From: Pedobacter sp. PLR
GTDB lineage: Bacteria > Bacteroidota > Bacteroidia > Sphingobacteriales > Sphingobacteriaceae
Reading direction: 5' to 3'
Length of the DNA: 64,000 nucleotides
Assembly (NCBI RefSeq): GCF_026239675.1
Contig: NZ_JAPIVQ010000012.1
Coordinates: 1 to 64,000 of the forward strand
Position 1 is the stretch's first letter. Each line of letters starts with the position of its first letter. Below, one piece after another: positions 7,560-17,053 of this stretch. The notes under the pieces were generated by a model that saw only the letters and a list, made by a program, of their open reading frames with translations, did not search any database and was not told where the DNA came from. The translations under genes were made by a program, and so were the position numbers.

Positions 7560-8359
7560 TCGAAATAAAAAGAAAAGGGGCAAGAAGTATAAAAGACATT
7601 CCAGCAGCTATTTTGGAACAGTTAAATCAAGGAGAGATTGAAACCGCCAATCTTGTAGAATGGTTAGCAGTTGACCAACGGCTATTATTAGAAAACTTAC
7701 TCAAACAAAACAGGCGAACAGATTACCTGAAACCTATCCTGGCATCCATTGACCAATTAAAAAAGCAAACTGTCAATACCATAAATGAAACTATCGGGAC
7801 TGGACTTTTTGAACTGGTAATTAAAAATAATGACCATGATTTTTTAAACACCTTATCAGGTCATAATGCTGATTTAGTTCGTTGTTGGGCTACCTATACT
7901 ATTGGCAAAAACCAAAAGTTAAGCATTGGCGAAACATTATTACAAATCCAACCATTTGCTGCGGATAAACATTTTGGTGTTCGTGAAATATGCTGGATGT
8001 CTGTACGACAAAAAATAGCTGAAAACCTGCAAATGAGCATTGCCATTCTTTCAAAATGGACTTCAAACGATGATGAAAATACCAGGCGGTTCAGCACAGA
8101 AGCAACAAGACCCCGTGGCGTTTGGTGTGAACATATCGAAGTACTGAAACAAAATCCTACATTGGCATTAACCATCTTAGAGCCGTTAAAATCCGATCCT
8201 GCGAAATATGTGCAGGACAGTGTAGGTAACTGGCTTAACGATGCAAGTAAAACACAACCAGGTTTTGTAATGGAGCTTTGCGGACGTTGGGAAAAAGAAA
8301 GCGAAACAAAAGATACAAGATCCATTATCAAAAAAGCACTTAGAACTATTAATAAGTAA
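7556..8359 (+). CDS. AlkC/AlkD-like HEAT-repeat DNA alkylation repair protein
   Basis: 267 residues, all helical, with HEAT-type repeats. The stretch RRFSTEATRPRGVWCEHIEV followed by PLKSDPAKYVQDSVGNWLND and SKTQPGF is characteristic of the AlkC-like glycosylase branch (family form RR..SEG.RPR...W...L...P......LEALK.DPS.YVR.SV.N.LND..K..P). These proteins remove 3-alkyl purines from DNA. The start overlaps the peroxiredoxin stop. The pairing with a thiol peroxidase and a redox-type HxlR suggests an oxidative/alkylation stress operon. Activity cannot be judged from sequence alone. Confidence 0.75.
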   Translation: MIEIKRKGARSIKDIPAAILEQLNQGEIETANLVEWLAVDQRLLLENLLKQNRRTDYLKPILASIDQLKKQTVNTINETIGTGLFELVIKNNDHDFLNTLSGHNADLVRCWATYTIGKNQKLSIGETLLQIQPFAADKHFGVREICWMSVRQKIAENLQMSIAILSKWTSNDDENTRRFSTEATRPRGVWCEHIEVLKQNPTLALTILEPLKSDPAKYVQDSVGNWLNDASKTQPGFVMELCGRWEKESETKDTRSIIKKALRTINK

Positions 8360-8413
8360 AAATTAGCTACTTTGCGGGATTTTGGATCAAAGCTTCAATC
8401 AAAAATTAAGAAT

Positions 8414-9724
8414 TTGAATAAAAAGACAAGAGATATCCTCACCATAGGCTTTGCCTTATTCGCCATGTTCTTCGGAGCAGGCAATTTATTACTACCTCCT
8501 TACATTGGTATACAGATTGGAAACCATGTCTTGATCACCATATTGGCATTCGGACTCACCGGTATTTTATTACCCTTCCTCGGAATCCTTTCTGTCGTCA
8601 TTGCTGGTGACAAATTCGAAGATCTGGCAGCTAAGATTCACCCGCTCTTGTCTCCCATTTTAGGAACCGTTATCATGCTTTGCATCGGTCCCCTGATTGC
8701 CATTCCGCGTACAGCAGCCACGACTTATGAAGTGGGTATTTTACCATCGTTTCCAGAATCTGGTCCGATCTGGACTTCCCTGATCTTTTTTATCGTGACC
8801 TGGCTTTTAACAATCCGACCTTCACGCGTAGTAGATATTATTGGCAACATACTTACACCCTTACTGTTAGTTTTACTAATCACATTAATACTGACCGGTA
8901 TATTTTCACCAATTGATAGCTATAATGAATCCGCATTAAGCAGTGGTCAATCCTTCACCTTAGGTTTCATTGATGGCTATCAGACCTTAGATGTCCTGGC
9001 CTCCGTTATCTTCGCCGGGATTATTATTGCTGCATCCAAAGCAAAGGGTTATCAGAACACCCGGTCAAAAATGCAGGTGGTGATTACCGCTGGTGCACTT
9101 TCATCCACTTTCCTGTTTATTATCTACGGAGGACTCATCTACCTGGGCGCTACTTCGGGAATATCAGGCACTTCAATCAAGCGGTCTGAGCTATTGATGC
9201 ACATCTCCCGGTCCATTTTAGGGCCATATGGGAACATTGGTATTGCGATCTCCATTGCGCTTGCATGCCTGACTACTTCTATTGCGCTGGTTGCGGCTTT
9301 TGGAACCTTCTTTTCCTCACTCAGCAAAGGAAAATTGGGTTATAAACTATTGGTTACCATTTGTTGTGTAGCCTCTTTTGTGCTTTCGATTACCGGAGTA
9401 GATAATATCATAACCTTCGCTTATCCGATTTTAAGTTTCGTTTATCCAATTGCGATAACCCTGGTTCTTTATTCAGTTTTCTTTGGCCGCATCGTCAAAA
9501 ACCGAAAACCCTATCTTTATGCCTTACTAGCTTCAATGGTCATTGCTGTGTTTTATCTACTTAAACACTTCTCGCTCCTTAGCGAAAGCAACCTTGAGGC
9601 ATTAAATTATATCCCGTTCTTTCAATATGAATTAGGCTGGGTTATACCTTCTGCTATTTGCTTCTTTGCAACCTGGGCAATCGGTGGCTCAGAAAACCAG
9701 AAACAAGTTGACCAAAGTCTCTGA
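8414..9724 (+). CDS. brnQ: BrnQ branched-chain amino acid carrier
   Basis: LIVCS-family sodium-coupled carrier for Leu, Ile and Val with about 12 membrane helices. The signature FGAGNLLLPPYIG follows the first helix, and TRPSRVVD- and AFGTFFSSL-type helices follow. There is no in-frame ATG ahead of helix 1: the frame opens at TTG 8372, and a second TTG at 8414 gives MNKKTRDILTIGFALFAMFF, the usual start of the family. The upstream TTG sits inside CTACTTTG, which resembles a -7 promoter element, so the 8414 start is preferred. It lies 54 bases after the alkylation-repair gene and may have its own promoter. Confidence 0.85.
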   Translation: MNKKTRDILTIGFALFAMFFGAGNLLLPPYIGIQIGNHVLITILAFGLTGILLPFLGILSVVIAGDKFEDLAAKIHPLLSPILGTVIMLCIGPLIAIPRTAATTYEVGILPSFPESGPIWTSLIFFIVTWLLTIRPSRVVDIIGNILTPLLLVLLITLILTGIFSPIDSYNESALSSGQSFTLGFIDGYQTLDVLASVIFAGIIIAASKAKGYQNTRSKMQVVITAGALSSTFLFIIYGGLIYLGATSGISGTSIKRSELLMHISRSILGPYGNIGIAISIALACLTTSIALVAAFGTFFSSLSKGKLGYKLLVTICCVASFVLSITGVDNIITFAYPILSFVYPIAITLVLYSVFFGRIVKNRKPYLYALLASMVIAVFYLLKHFSLLSESNLEALNYIPFFQYELGWVIPSAICFFATWAIGGSENQKQVDQSL

Positions 9725-9883
9725 TACAGCAAATGATTTTATGGAGATAAGTCCATCGCTTTTACAGCTATGGACTCCCCCTTATTCATCCCGATATCAT
9801 TTATTAAAAATGATACAACAGTAAGTATGCTGTTAATTTGAATCAAAAAAAATATATCCATTTAAACATAAAAATAGCTCTTG

Positions 9884-9937
9884 ACACCTCAGAATTGGTT
9901 GTTGGCTAAACTTTTATTACGCTGAGGTGTTTTGTTT
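9884..9937 (+). terminator. Probable terminator after brnQ
   Basis: A 9-bp stem ACACCTCAG / CTGAGGTGT (9884-9892 with 9922-9930) with a long loop of about 29 bases is followed by TTTGTTT. The long loop makes it weaker than a standard terminator. Confidence 0.45.
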
Positions 9938-9977
9938 AATACCTGATGAATTTTCCCCAGATGTAAAGAAATAGCTG

Positions 9978-10643
9978 ATGTGTTTTTCCGCTACGGCAAG
10001 TTTTACGGCAGGTGCCGGCCTGCTATTGGTGGGCGGTATTGCCTTGGTTAAGGCTAAAACTGCGCCGCAATATGTACTGGCCTGTATTCCGATCCTTTTT
10101 GCGGTGCAGCAGGTTATGGAGGGGTTGTTGTGGCTGGCACTTTCCCATGCGGCATATGCCCGGTGGACTGACCTGGCGATGTACCTGTTTCTGACATTCG
10201 CCCAGACCGTCTGGCCCATATTGGTTCCCTTATCTATGTTGTTATTCGAGAAAGATCCCCTGAGGAAGAAAATTTTGATAGGCCTCTTAGGGACGGGGGT
10301 ACTTGCAGCCCTATACCTTGGCTATTCGCTACTGAGCTTTAAAGCCTCGGCTAGAATAGAGGAACACCATATCAGATATTCACTGGAATTCCCTTTCCAG
10401 GGCAGACTGCTCAGAGGCATTCCCTATATGCTGGCAACGGCCATTTCACCATTTTTTTCCAGTAACAAATGGCTCCGACTATTGGGCTGGGCGCTGGTAC
10501 TTTCCTATGTGTTCACGGCAATCATCTATACAAACTATCTCACTTCTGTATGGTGCTTCTTCGGGTCGATCTTAAGCATGCTGATCCTTTTCATCATCGT
10601 AAAACTGAATTCGGAAAATTTAAAACCCATTGCCATACCCTAA
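9978..10643 (+). CDS. DUF6629-type integral membrane protein
   Basis: 221 residues starting MCFSATASFTAGAGLLLVGG, the diagnostic start of the DUF6629 family. About seven membrane helices are visible, with a conserved FAVQQVMEGLLWLAL helix near 42-56. GC is higher than in its neighbours and codon use is somewhat different, which may mean transfer or simply a different expression class. Function unknown. It is followed after 29 bases by the convergent end of an alpha/beta hydrolase gene. Confidence 0.8.
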   Translation: MCFSATASFTAGAGLLLVGGIALVKAKTAPQYVLACIPILFAVQQVMEGLLWLALSHAAYARWTDLAMYLFLTFAQTVWPILVPLSMLLFEKDPLRKKILIGLLGTGVLAALYLGYSLLSFKASARIEEHHIRYSLEFPFQGRLLRGIPYMLATAISPFFSSNKWLRLLGWALVLSYVFTAIIYTNYLTSVWCFFGSILSMLILFIIVKLNSENLKPIAIP

Positions 10644-10672
10644 GGTAGCAGTCAAATTAGTTATTAAAGATC

Positions 10673-11527
10673 CTAACCTAGAATTTTTAACATATCCTGA
10701 ATCATCGCTGGCGATTTTATGATCCGCTCATGCCCGGCATCATGATAATTAGTAGAGTCGATTAAAGAATTTGAATCTAAAAAAGTCTTCATAAATAAAT
10801 AGGGGGAAATCAGATCATTTGCGTCATAAGCGACCCAATGTTTAGATGACTCAGTAGTAAAGGGGGACCAATCAAAAAGATTATAGTGGGAAACGGGCTT
10901 CCTAAACCGCTCTTCAAAACTTTTAAAAAAATTGTTTTGAGTGGCTGTTGGGATGTCCAGGGCATTCATACTGGCTTCGAAGTTTTTCCCCAGATGGATT
11001 AATGGGGCAACGCTAATGATCTGCCTGGGATGGATTTGCAACTGCTTCATCGCAATTATGTTTGCCATAGCACCTAAAGAATGTCCAATGGTTACTTCGG
11101 GTACCCCATATTGATTGACAATAGTTTTTACACCCTCCGCGAACAGTACCAAACTAGATAGCGCAGCCTCAGATCCACCATTACCAGGGGCATCGAAAGC
11201 AATAATCTCAGTATCATCGATCTGCTCCAGGGCGATTATTATTTCATAAAGATCTGCTGCTTTTGAGCCCCAGCCATGTGTAAGTAGTATTTTTCGCCTA
11301 CCTGCTCCCCACTTAAAAGCTTGAAAAGTTAACTCTTGTCCGGAGAAATATTCGTCATGAACCTTTAGCGTAATTTTTTCAGCACGATCAAGTAAATTTT
11401 TCTGAAAGGTTCTCAACGGCATCTTCGGAGAATAGCAAATATACTGCAGTATAAGATCCTGCAATTTATGTGTATCCTCATATTTAGTATTCCTTATTTC
11501 TGCTATAATTTGCCTGAGTATTTTCAT
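10673..11527 (-). CDS. Alpha/beta hydrolase
   Basis: 284 residues, cytoplasmic. Oxyanion motif HGWG (84-87), nucleophile elbow GHSLGA with Ser150, a late YDANDLISP loop carrying the acid, and catalytic His266 in AGHERI complete the triad. An N-terminal helical region (1-60) precedes the core. Substrate unknown; such proteins are serine esterases or lipases. It is alone on the minus strand, followed upstream by the histidine kinase 43 bases away, so co-transcription is possible. Confidence 0.85.
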   Translation of the reverse strand: MKILRQIIAEIRNTKYEDTHKLQDLILQYICYSPKMPLRTFQKNLLDRAEKITLKVHDEYFSGQELTFQAFKWGAGRRKILLTHGWGSKAADLYEIIIALEQIDDTEIIAFDAPGNGGSEAALSSLVLFAEGVKTIVNQYGVPEVTIGHSLGAMANIIAMKQLQIHPRQIISVAPLIHLGKNFEASMNALDIPTATQNNFFKSFEERFRKPVSHYNLFDWSPFTTESSKHWVAYDANDLISPYLFMKTFLDSNSLIDSTNYHDAGHERIIKSPAMIQDMLKILG

Positions 11528-11570
11528 AGAGCTTAATAAATTTCACCTATACCAGGCCGGAATTTCCAAC

Positions 11571-12668
11571 CTAATCCCTGAATGTAAGTAAAAATGTCAC
11601 CCCCTCATTCAACTTGCTTTCTACTTCAATATGCCCGCCTAAACTATTAATATGGTTGTATATCAAAAAAAGACCAATACCTTTACTGTCCGCGTGATTG
11701 TGAAATGTCTGGTGTAGCCCAAATACCTTGTGTTTAACTTTTTCCATGTCAAACCCCAACCCCTTATCTGAAAAAATCAATTGCCGGCTACCATTGGCTC
11801 GTTTTGTCGCAATAGAAATATCGGGATGGGAATCCGGTTTTGCATACTTAATCGAATTCGTAATCAGATTAAGAAATATACTATCCATATATACCTGATT
11901 AAAGTTGAGGGTATCAAATTCAGAAAAATCAATATTGATAACGGCCCTGGAGTCTAGTATCAGCGAATTTATAGAATGTGATACTCTATTTAGAGACTGA
12001 TGTAGATTCAAATTTTCTGTCGGAACATGCACGCTTTTTTTCTGACAGGCCGCATCCAAATAATAATTTAAGGTAACCTTCAATCCCTCTGTTGTTGACT
12101 TCAATATATTAATCAGGCTTTTAGTCTCTTTATCCTGAATGGTCGAAACATCTAAAAGACTAAATATCGCAAGTAAATTATTTACAGGTGCCCTCAAATC
12201 ATGTGAAGCCATATGGCTCAAATGCTGCAGCTCTTCATTTATCTTTGAAAGGCTGATAAAAAGTTTGTTACGTTCTTCTTCCAGTTTCTTTTTGTGCGTT
12301 ACATTCTTGGCAATAGCATAAACCAGTTTCGATTCCGGAACAGGAATTGAAGTCCATGATAGCCATAAAATTTCACCACTTTTGGTCACATAACGATTTT
12401 CAAAATTTAACAGTGGAATGTTTTTCCTGAGGTTGTTCCGATGATCTTCTGTATTGTACTTGTCTTCCTCATAAACAAAATCATTTACGGGTCTTGAAAA
12501 CAGCTCTTCATTGGTATATCCTAACAATTTAGAAACCGCCGGATTGATTCTTTTAAAGTAGCCATCAAAACCGGCTATGCACATCAGGTCCTGAGAAACT
12601 TCAAAAAAAGGCTCACTATCAAACCTCTCCTCAAAAACCTCAAATTGATTAATTTCTTTAGATATCAT
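11571..12668 (-). CDS. Cytoplasmic PAS sensor histidine kinase
   Basis: 365 residues with no membrane segment. One PAS domain (about 18-125, ending in the PAC-type FENRYVTKSGEILWLSWTSI) is followed by a coiled linker. A HisKA box SHDLRAP with His156 and a HATPase domain follow, with N box LITNSIKYAKP, G1 FSDKGLGFD and G2 SKGIGLFLI. It autophosphorylates in response to an unknown cytoplasmic signal. No response regulator is nearby, so it is an orphan kinase. It could share a transcript with the downstream hydrolase. Confidence 0.9.
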   Translation of the reverse strand: MISKEINQFEVFEERFDSEPFFEVSQDLMCIAGFDGYFKRINPAVSKLLGYTNEELFSRPVNDFVYEEDKYNTEDHRNNLRKNIPLLNFENRYVTKSGEILWLSWTSIPVPESKLVYAIAKNVTHKKKLEEERNKLFISLSKINEELQHLSHMASHDLRAPVNNLLAIFSLLDVSTIQDKETKSLINILKSTTEGLKVTLNYYLDAACQKKSVHVPTENLNLHQSLNRVSHSINSLILDSRAVINIDFSEFDTLNFNQVYMDSIFLNLITNSIKYAKPDSHPDISIATKRANGSRQLIFSDKGLGFDMEKVKHKVFGLHQTFHNHADSKGIGLFLIYNHINSLGGHIEVESKLNEGVTFLLTFRD

Positions 12669-12867
12669 ACACTCTGGTTGCTTTCTTATTTCAGTTAATA
12701 GCTATTACTATATTAAATTTACTAAAGTTTAGTTACTTATTCATTTTGTTCAGTAATCAAAAAGCTCTTTTCGTAAATCCATAAACGGTCACTAATTTCT
12801 TTATAAATCAAGAGATAAACTTTCGGCACCTGATTTTGTTACTTTAACTAGCCTTAACAATAAGTTT

Positions 12868-13944
12868 ATGAAGTCTTTAATAACCCTCTTAGTCTCTCTG
12901 CTCCTCCTCAATAGTGCATCAGCACAACATCAAACCAAAGATGTGCGATATAAAAAATATGCAGGCCACTATGGCAATACCTCTGGTATCAGCCTATTTG
13001 AGGATGGAACCTATCTATTGTACGGTTATGCCACAGGAGTGTTTGGCACTTATAAATTTGAAAAGGATTACCTCCTATTCTATCCGGATCAGCAGGAATT
13101 GTTCGAAGTATTCGCTCATCAAAATCCCGCTTTAAGGGACAGCACAAGAATTAATTTCCTCGGCTTTGAAAGAGGCGGTAAAACCTTCGCTAAGTTTGAT
13201 CAGGACAGCTTACGGAAGGTGTTTAATGATGATGTTAATTGTTTAAATGCACCGTTTGTGTACCAGAAAGCTGGCCAAACCAAAAACATCATCTTATCCA
13301 GGTTACCGGAAGAAGCTGCAAAACCAAATGTAGCTATCGAAAGCTCCCGGCATTATCACAATGCATCTGGATACAATGATTTTATCCTCGTCCACAATGC
13401 ACCCAAACGCGAATACGAAGACTTTTCCGCAATGATAATTCCTGCTAAAACCGGCGATGTGATAAAACTTTCAAATTACGGTGGAGATGAAGGCTATCCT
13501 AAACAAAATAAGGAGGAACAAGCCCGGTGGAAGGAGATTCTGGAATGGAAAAGCCAATATGATCAATCAAAGGGAGTAAAGAAAAACGAGGTCTATGCCA
13601 ATAAACATTACAATACATTTCCCGAACCAGATTCTTCTAAATATCATTATGACTCCAGATCCAATCAATACACAGATAGCTCCGATCAGGAGAATAGTGC
13701 TTATTACAAGCAAAATCAATACAACGACCCCAGATACCTGCGTAAATACATCAAACTCCAACCAGAAACTAAACTCAAATTCAGCGAGAGTAACTTAGCC
13801 AATAAAAGCATCTTCTTCAGCGTGTGCGGTGAAGGTTCTGAGCACTCCTATCACTATAAAGGTTTTGAAAAATACGAGGAAGAGAACCCACAAATGCCCC
13901 AAAACATAGAACCGGTTAAGATTAAAGATAACCCAGGTATTTAG
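12868..13944 (+). CDS. Secreted protein of unknown function
   Basis: 358 residues with a signal peptide ending SASAQH. The first part has YKKYAGHYGNTSGISLFEDG and GTYLLYGYATGVFGTYKFEK, a pattern of short beta repeats common in secreted Bacteroidota proteins that start with a DUF-type N-terminal fold. The middle is polar, and a Tyr/Asn/Ser-rich low-complexity stretch (about 240-280, TDSSDQENSAYYKQNQYNDP) precedes a C-terminal segment FFSVCGEGSEHSYHYKGFEK. No catalytic motif was recognised. Its 3' end overlaps the convergent CoiA-like gene by 23 bases. Confidence 0.65.
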   Translation: MKSLITLLVSLLLLNSASAQHQTKDVRYKKYAGHYGNTSGISLFEDGTYLLYGYATGVFGTYKFEKDYLLFYPDQQELFEVFAHQNPALRDSTRINFLGFERGGKTFAKFDQDSLRKVFNDDVNCLNAPFVYQKAGQTKNIILSRLPEEAAKPNVAIESSRHYHNASGYNDFILVHNAPKREYEDFSAMIIPAKTGDVIKLSNYGGDEGYPKQNKEEQARWKEILEWKSQYDQSKGVKKNEVYANKHYNTFPEPDSSKYHYDSRSNQYTDSSDQENSAYYKQNQYNDPRYLRKYIKLQPETKLKFSESNLANKSIFFSVCGEGSEHSYHYKGFEKYEEENPQMPQNIEPVKIKDNPGI

Positions 13945-14599
13945 AGAGAAAATCCTTTCTTGGAATCATATGTAGGTAAGGGTAATCTCCCGATAACTGC
14001 TTGCGTTGTTTCAATTGATATAAGAAATGCCCACCCAAATCCACAATCAGGGGACACCTGGCCTGGTACCAAACCCGGTGTGGGTTCTTCCAGCAAAAAG
14101 AATAGTAATGACTGGTTAAAGGGATGTTTTTGAGTTCAGGATGGTGGAAATTTAATACTTTCGTCTTGCCCTTTCCCTGCAAGAGGTCAATCTTTCTGAT
14201 CATAGAAAGATGATCTGTATGGCAGAATTCGTAACCCGAGATCCTGGGGTCATTCACATCTGGCAAATGTTTTAAAATCCGAAAACCTTTGAACTTTTTC
14301 CCATTCAGTACCCAGACTAATTTGGGATAATAGGCCTCCCTACTTTCCAGCTCCTGAAGGCAAATCGGCGAATTCTGAAATTCAATGGTTGTACCACAAG
14401 GCGTATGCACATCGGCCCTATGCAACTCCCCCAAATCTCTATCTGCAAAGCTTACTTCACGAAAAGAAGGTGGAAATGCCTTCTTCCAGTTGCGGTGCCA
14501 GGGTGTCTCCCCAAAACTCCTCAATACTTGCTGTTGCTGAATACCAGGGGCAGGTTCAGGCATATCATCCTCAGGAAAAAGTGAAGTATTGAAATTCAT
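13922..14599 (-). CDS. CoiA-like competence nuclease-domain protein
   Basis: 225 residues. HRADVHTPCGTTIEFQNSPI (60-79) carries the CoiA nuclease pattern: Asp63, then Glu73-x-Gln75, a PD-(D/E)xK-type active site. ELESREAYYPKLVWVLNG follows. CoiA proteins act in competence and DNA uptake in Gram-positives; in Bacteroidota they occur alone with unknown role. No competence genes are nearby. It is convergent with, and overlaps by 23 bases, the secreted protein gene. Confidence 0.8.
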   Translation of the reverse strand: MNFNTSLFPEDDMPEPAPGIQQQQVLRSFGETPWHRNWKKAFPPSFREVSFADRDLGELHRADVHTPCGTTIEFQNSPICLQELESREAYYPKLVWVLNGKKFKGFRILKHLPDVNDPRISGYEFCHTDHLSMIRKIDLLQGKGKTKVLNFHHPELKNIPLTSHYYSFCWKNPHRVWYQARCPLIVDLGGHFLYQLKQRKQLSGDYPYLHMIPRKDFLSKYLGYL

Positions 14600-14802
14600 A
14601 AGGGGCTACTTTAAATATTAGCGACCCACAAATCTATACTAATAATATTAGTATTCAAAAAATTACAAGAAATCTAAAGATTTTGAGAAAAATTCACAGC
14701 ATCCCCTCCTCTTCCATATCAGCCTGATGATACAACCTTCTTTTTGTGCTACCCAAATGGGCATTTCGCCTAACAACAGCAGCGATGTGGGCGAAAATAG
14801 GT

Positions 14803-15615
14803 TCAATTGCTCTTAAGCAGTTTACTTACATGGCTTTCATCGGTCAATCCAAATTCAGCAGCGAGCTGTTTAAGGGTAAACCTGCCGCTATCCAACCTTT
14901 GCCTGATGAGGCTGCTCCGGTAATCCCCGATATATTTTCTAAGTGTAATGCCCGTATTCCTTTTAAAATAAGGACCGATGTACCCACTGGTAAAATGGAA
15001 ATGCCCTGCCATTACATCCGCCTTTAAATTTGCGGGGCTGTAGATGTGTTTATGGATATAACAAAAAACAGCCTGCATATCACGGCTTCGATTCGCACTG
15101 GCTTTTATCTCCGGCATGTTCCGCTGCAAGATTTCAGATAGCGCAAGTACCTGCATCCATATCACTTGCTCATTTCTCATTAAATCGTGTTTGACTGCAA
15201 TAATTACACCGAACAATAGGTCAACAATAGTCTGATCTCCCGCTGAAAGATTAAATCCTGAGTGATGGGTTTCCCTGCTTTTGATAAGATACTCCAGGTG
15301 TTTAACCGTACTGTTCGTAACAGCACTGCGCTGATGAATATAAGCATCAGTGAACTTCAGATAGATGAACCGTGTTTTTTCAATAACCTCAAAATAGTGT
15401 TCTTCTTCCGGTCCCAGTAAGAACACATCTCCTTTTCTATAGTCAACAGGTACGGAATTAATAAAGTGCCTGCCCGAGCCATGACTAATATAGATCAGTT
15501 CATAATGATTGTGACTGTGGACTGGGTGTTGCCATTCCAAAACTTCAAAATCCGAAATCAGTACTGGCTCAAATTGCTTATATCGTTTCATCATGGATTG
15601 ATACAAATTTATCAT
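14803..15615 (-). CDS. AraC-family regulator, short C-terminus
   Basis: 270 residues: an N-terminal cupin-type sensor (PVHSHNHYELIYISHGSGRH, YRKGDVFLLGPEEEHY) and a C-terminal AraC HTH (about 190-270). The second helix-turn-helix ends at DESHVSKLLKSN and stops, lacking the usual ten to eighteen residues with the G-x-SP...YR signature of the last helix. A one-base shift would open about 38 more codons, but their sequence gives no clear match. It is divergent from the PRISE-type reductase across 160 bases, which suggests it controls that gene. Confidence 0.75.
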   Translation of the reverse strand: MINLYQSMMKRYKQFEPVLISDFEVLEWQHPVHSHNHYELIYISHGSGRHFINSVPVDYRKGDVFLLGPEEEHYFEVIEKTRFIYLKFTDAYIHQRSAVTNSTVKHLEYLIKSRETHHSGFNLSAGDQTIVDLLFGVIIAVKHDLMRNEQVIWMQVLALSEILQRNMPEIKASANRSRDMQAVFCYIHKHIYSPANLKADVMAGHFHFTSGYIGPYFKRNTGITLRKYIGDYRSSLIRQRLDSGRFTLKQLAAEFGLTDESHVSKLLKSN

Positions 15616-15775
15616 AGTTTTTTACAATAAGCAACCGTTCTCATAGCCCCACCTTTGTTTTGAACAATACAGGTCATTGGAACAGAATTGGCAATCTTAT
15701 CAAGCCCATCATGAGCGGCATGACCATATTGAGTATGAAAATTAATTAAAATAATAGTACCACTAAATTAGAAAT

Positions 15776-16837
15776 ATGAAAACTAAAAACACAGCACTGG
15801 TAATAGGTGCAAACGGCGTAATTGGAAGTAATCTGATCAAATATCTTGAAGAACTAGACAACTGGAATATTATTGGCATCTCACGACGTGGCGGCACTGA
15901 CACCACTAAAACCAAATACTTATCGGTAGACTTGCTCAATAAAGAAGACTGCAAAAAACAATTACAATTTTTAACAAGCATCACGCACATTTTTTATGCA
16001 GCCTATCAGGATAAACCTTCATGGGCAGAATTGGTCCCTCCAAATCTGGCCATGCTTGTGAATGTGGTAACCGAAATTGAGCTTGTCGCAAAGGATTTAC
16101 AACATATCAGCTTAATGCAAGGCTATAAAGTTTATGGCGCGCATTACGGCCCCTTTAAAACCCCGGCCAAAGAAAGTGATGCAGGACATATGCCACCGGA
16201 ATTTAATGTGGATCAGCAACAGTACCTGGAAAAACAGCAGGAAGGAAAGAAATGGAGTTGGTCAGCGCTCAGGCCTTCAGTTGTTGGCGGTGCTGCATTG
16301 GGAAATCCGATGAACCTCGTTTTAGTCATCGCTATTTATGCGACCATATCCAAAGCACTTGGCTTACCACTCAGGTTCCCCGGGAAACCCGGTGCTTATG
16401 ATAAATTAATGGACTTTACGGATGCCGGTTTATTGGCTAAAGCAACAGTTTGGGCGGCTACAGCTCCTGAATGCAGAAACCAGGCATTCAATATCACTAA
16501 TGGCGATTTGTTTCGCTGGAATGAACTCTGGCCAAAAATAGCCGCTTATTTTCAAATGGAAACAGCGCCGCCATTACACCTCCCGCTACAAACCGTTATG
16601 GCTGATAAAACAATTGTTTGGGAGCAAATACAAGAAAAATACAGCTTAGAAAAACATAGCTACCAGGAAGTGTCAGCCTGGGGTTTTGGTGATTTTGTAT
16701 TTTCCTGGAACTATGATTTCTTTTCGGACGGAACTAAAGCAAGGCGTATGGGCTTTCATGAATTTATAGATACAGAAAAAATGTTCTTTGATTTGTTCGA
16801 CGAATTAAAAAGCAAGAAAATAATCCCATCAAATTAA
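15776..16837 (+). CDS. PRISE-type SDR reductase (progesterone 5-beta-reductase-like)
   Basis: 353 residues. An extended short-chain dehydrogenase with a Rossmann motif GANGVIG (11-17). It carries the PRISE features THIFYAAYQDKPSWAEL, LQHISLMQGYKVYGAHYGPF (Tyr in place of the usual YxxxK) and WSWSALRPSVVGG. Relatives reduce 1,4-enones with NADPH; plant members include 5-beta-progesterone reductase and iridoid synthase. The substrate here is unknown. It is divergent from an AraC regulator, giving a plausible inducible detoxification unit. Confidence 0.85.
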   Translation: MKTKNTALVIGANGVIGSNLIKYLEELDNWNIIGISRRGGTDTTKTKYLSVDLLNKEDCKKQLQFLTSITHIFYAAYQDKPSWAELVPPNLAMLVNVVTEIELVAKDLQHISLMQGYKVYGAHYGPFKTPAKESDAGHMPPEFNVDQQQYLEKQQEGKKWSWSALRPSVVGGAALGNPMNLVLVIAIYATISKALGLPLRFPGKPGAYDKLMDFTDAGLLAKATVWAATAPECRNQAFNITNGDLFRWNELWPKIAAYFQMETAPPLHLPLQTVMADKTIVWEQIQEKYSLEKHSYQEVSAWGFGDFVFSWNYDFFSDGTKARRMGFHEFIDTEKMFFDLFDELKSKKIIPSN

Positions 16838-16926
16838 CTCTTGAAGGCCTCAAACAATGCCCTACCCCACGATTTCTTTATAAAACAAAAATATTACCTA
16901 AGTATTTAGTTTAAATAACGTATTTT

Positions 16927-16941
16927 AGATTAAGTTAATCT
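16927..16941. promoter_or_regulatory. Palindrome upstream of the iron cluster
   Basis: AGATTAAGTTAATCT is a perfect 15-bp palindrome around a single G, 113 bases before the DUF5689 lipoprotein gene. Similar TTAGA/TCTAA palindromes occur at 18604-18676. It may be a metalloregulator operator, but the spacing differs from the other two. Confidence 0.4.
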
Positions 16942-17053
16942 GGATCCATAAAAGTCCGGATAGTATAAACCAATATCTTCCTGCTTAAATCAATCTATTA
17001 TGAAAAGCGCAGTAACTCAACTCTATTGTTTAACTCAACTCTAAAAATTAGTT

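Noticed and set aside
7894..8331. 145-codon minus-strand frame
   Set aside because: Antisense to the AlkC-like gene, Ser/Cys-rich, no RBS or motif.
14746..15027. 93-codon plus frame opposite the AraC gene
   Set aside because: Antisense to the AraC HTH; its start lies in the tail region of the truncated AraC, which is probably coincidence.
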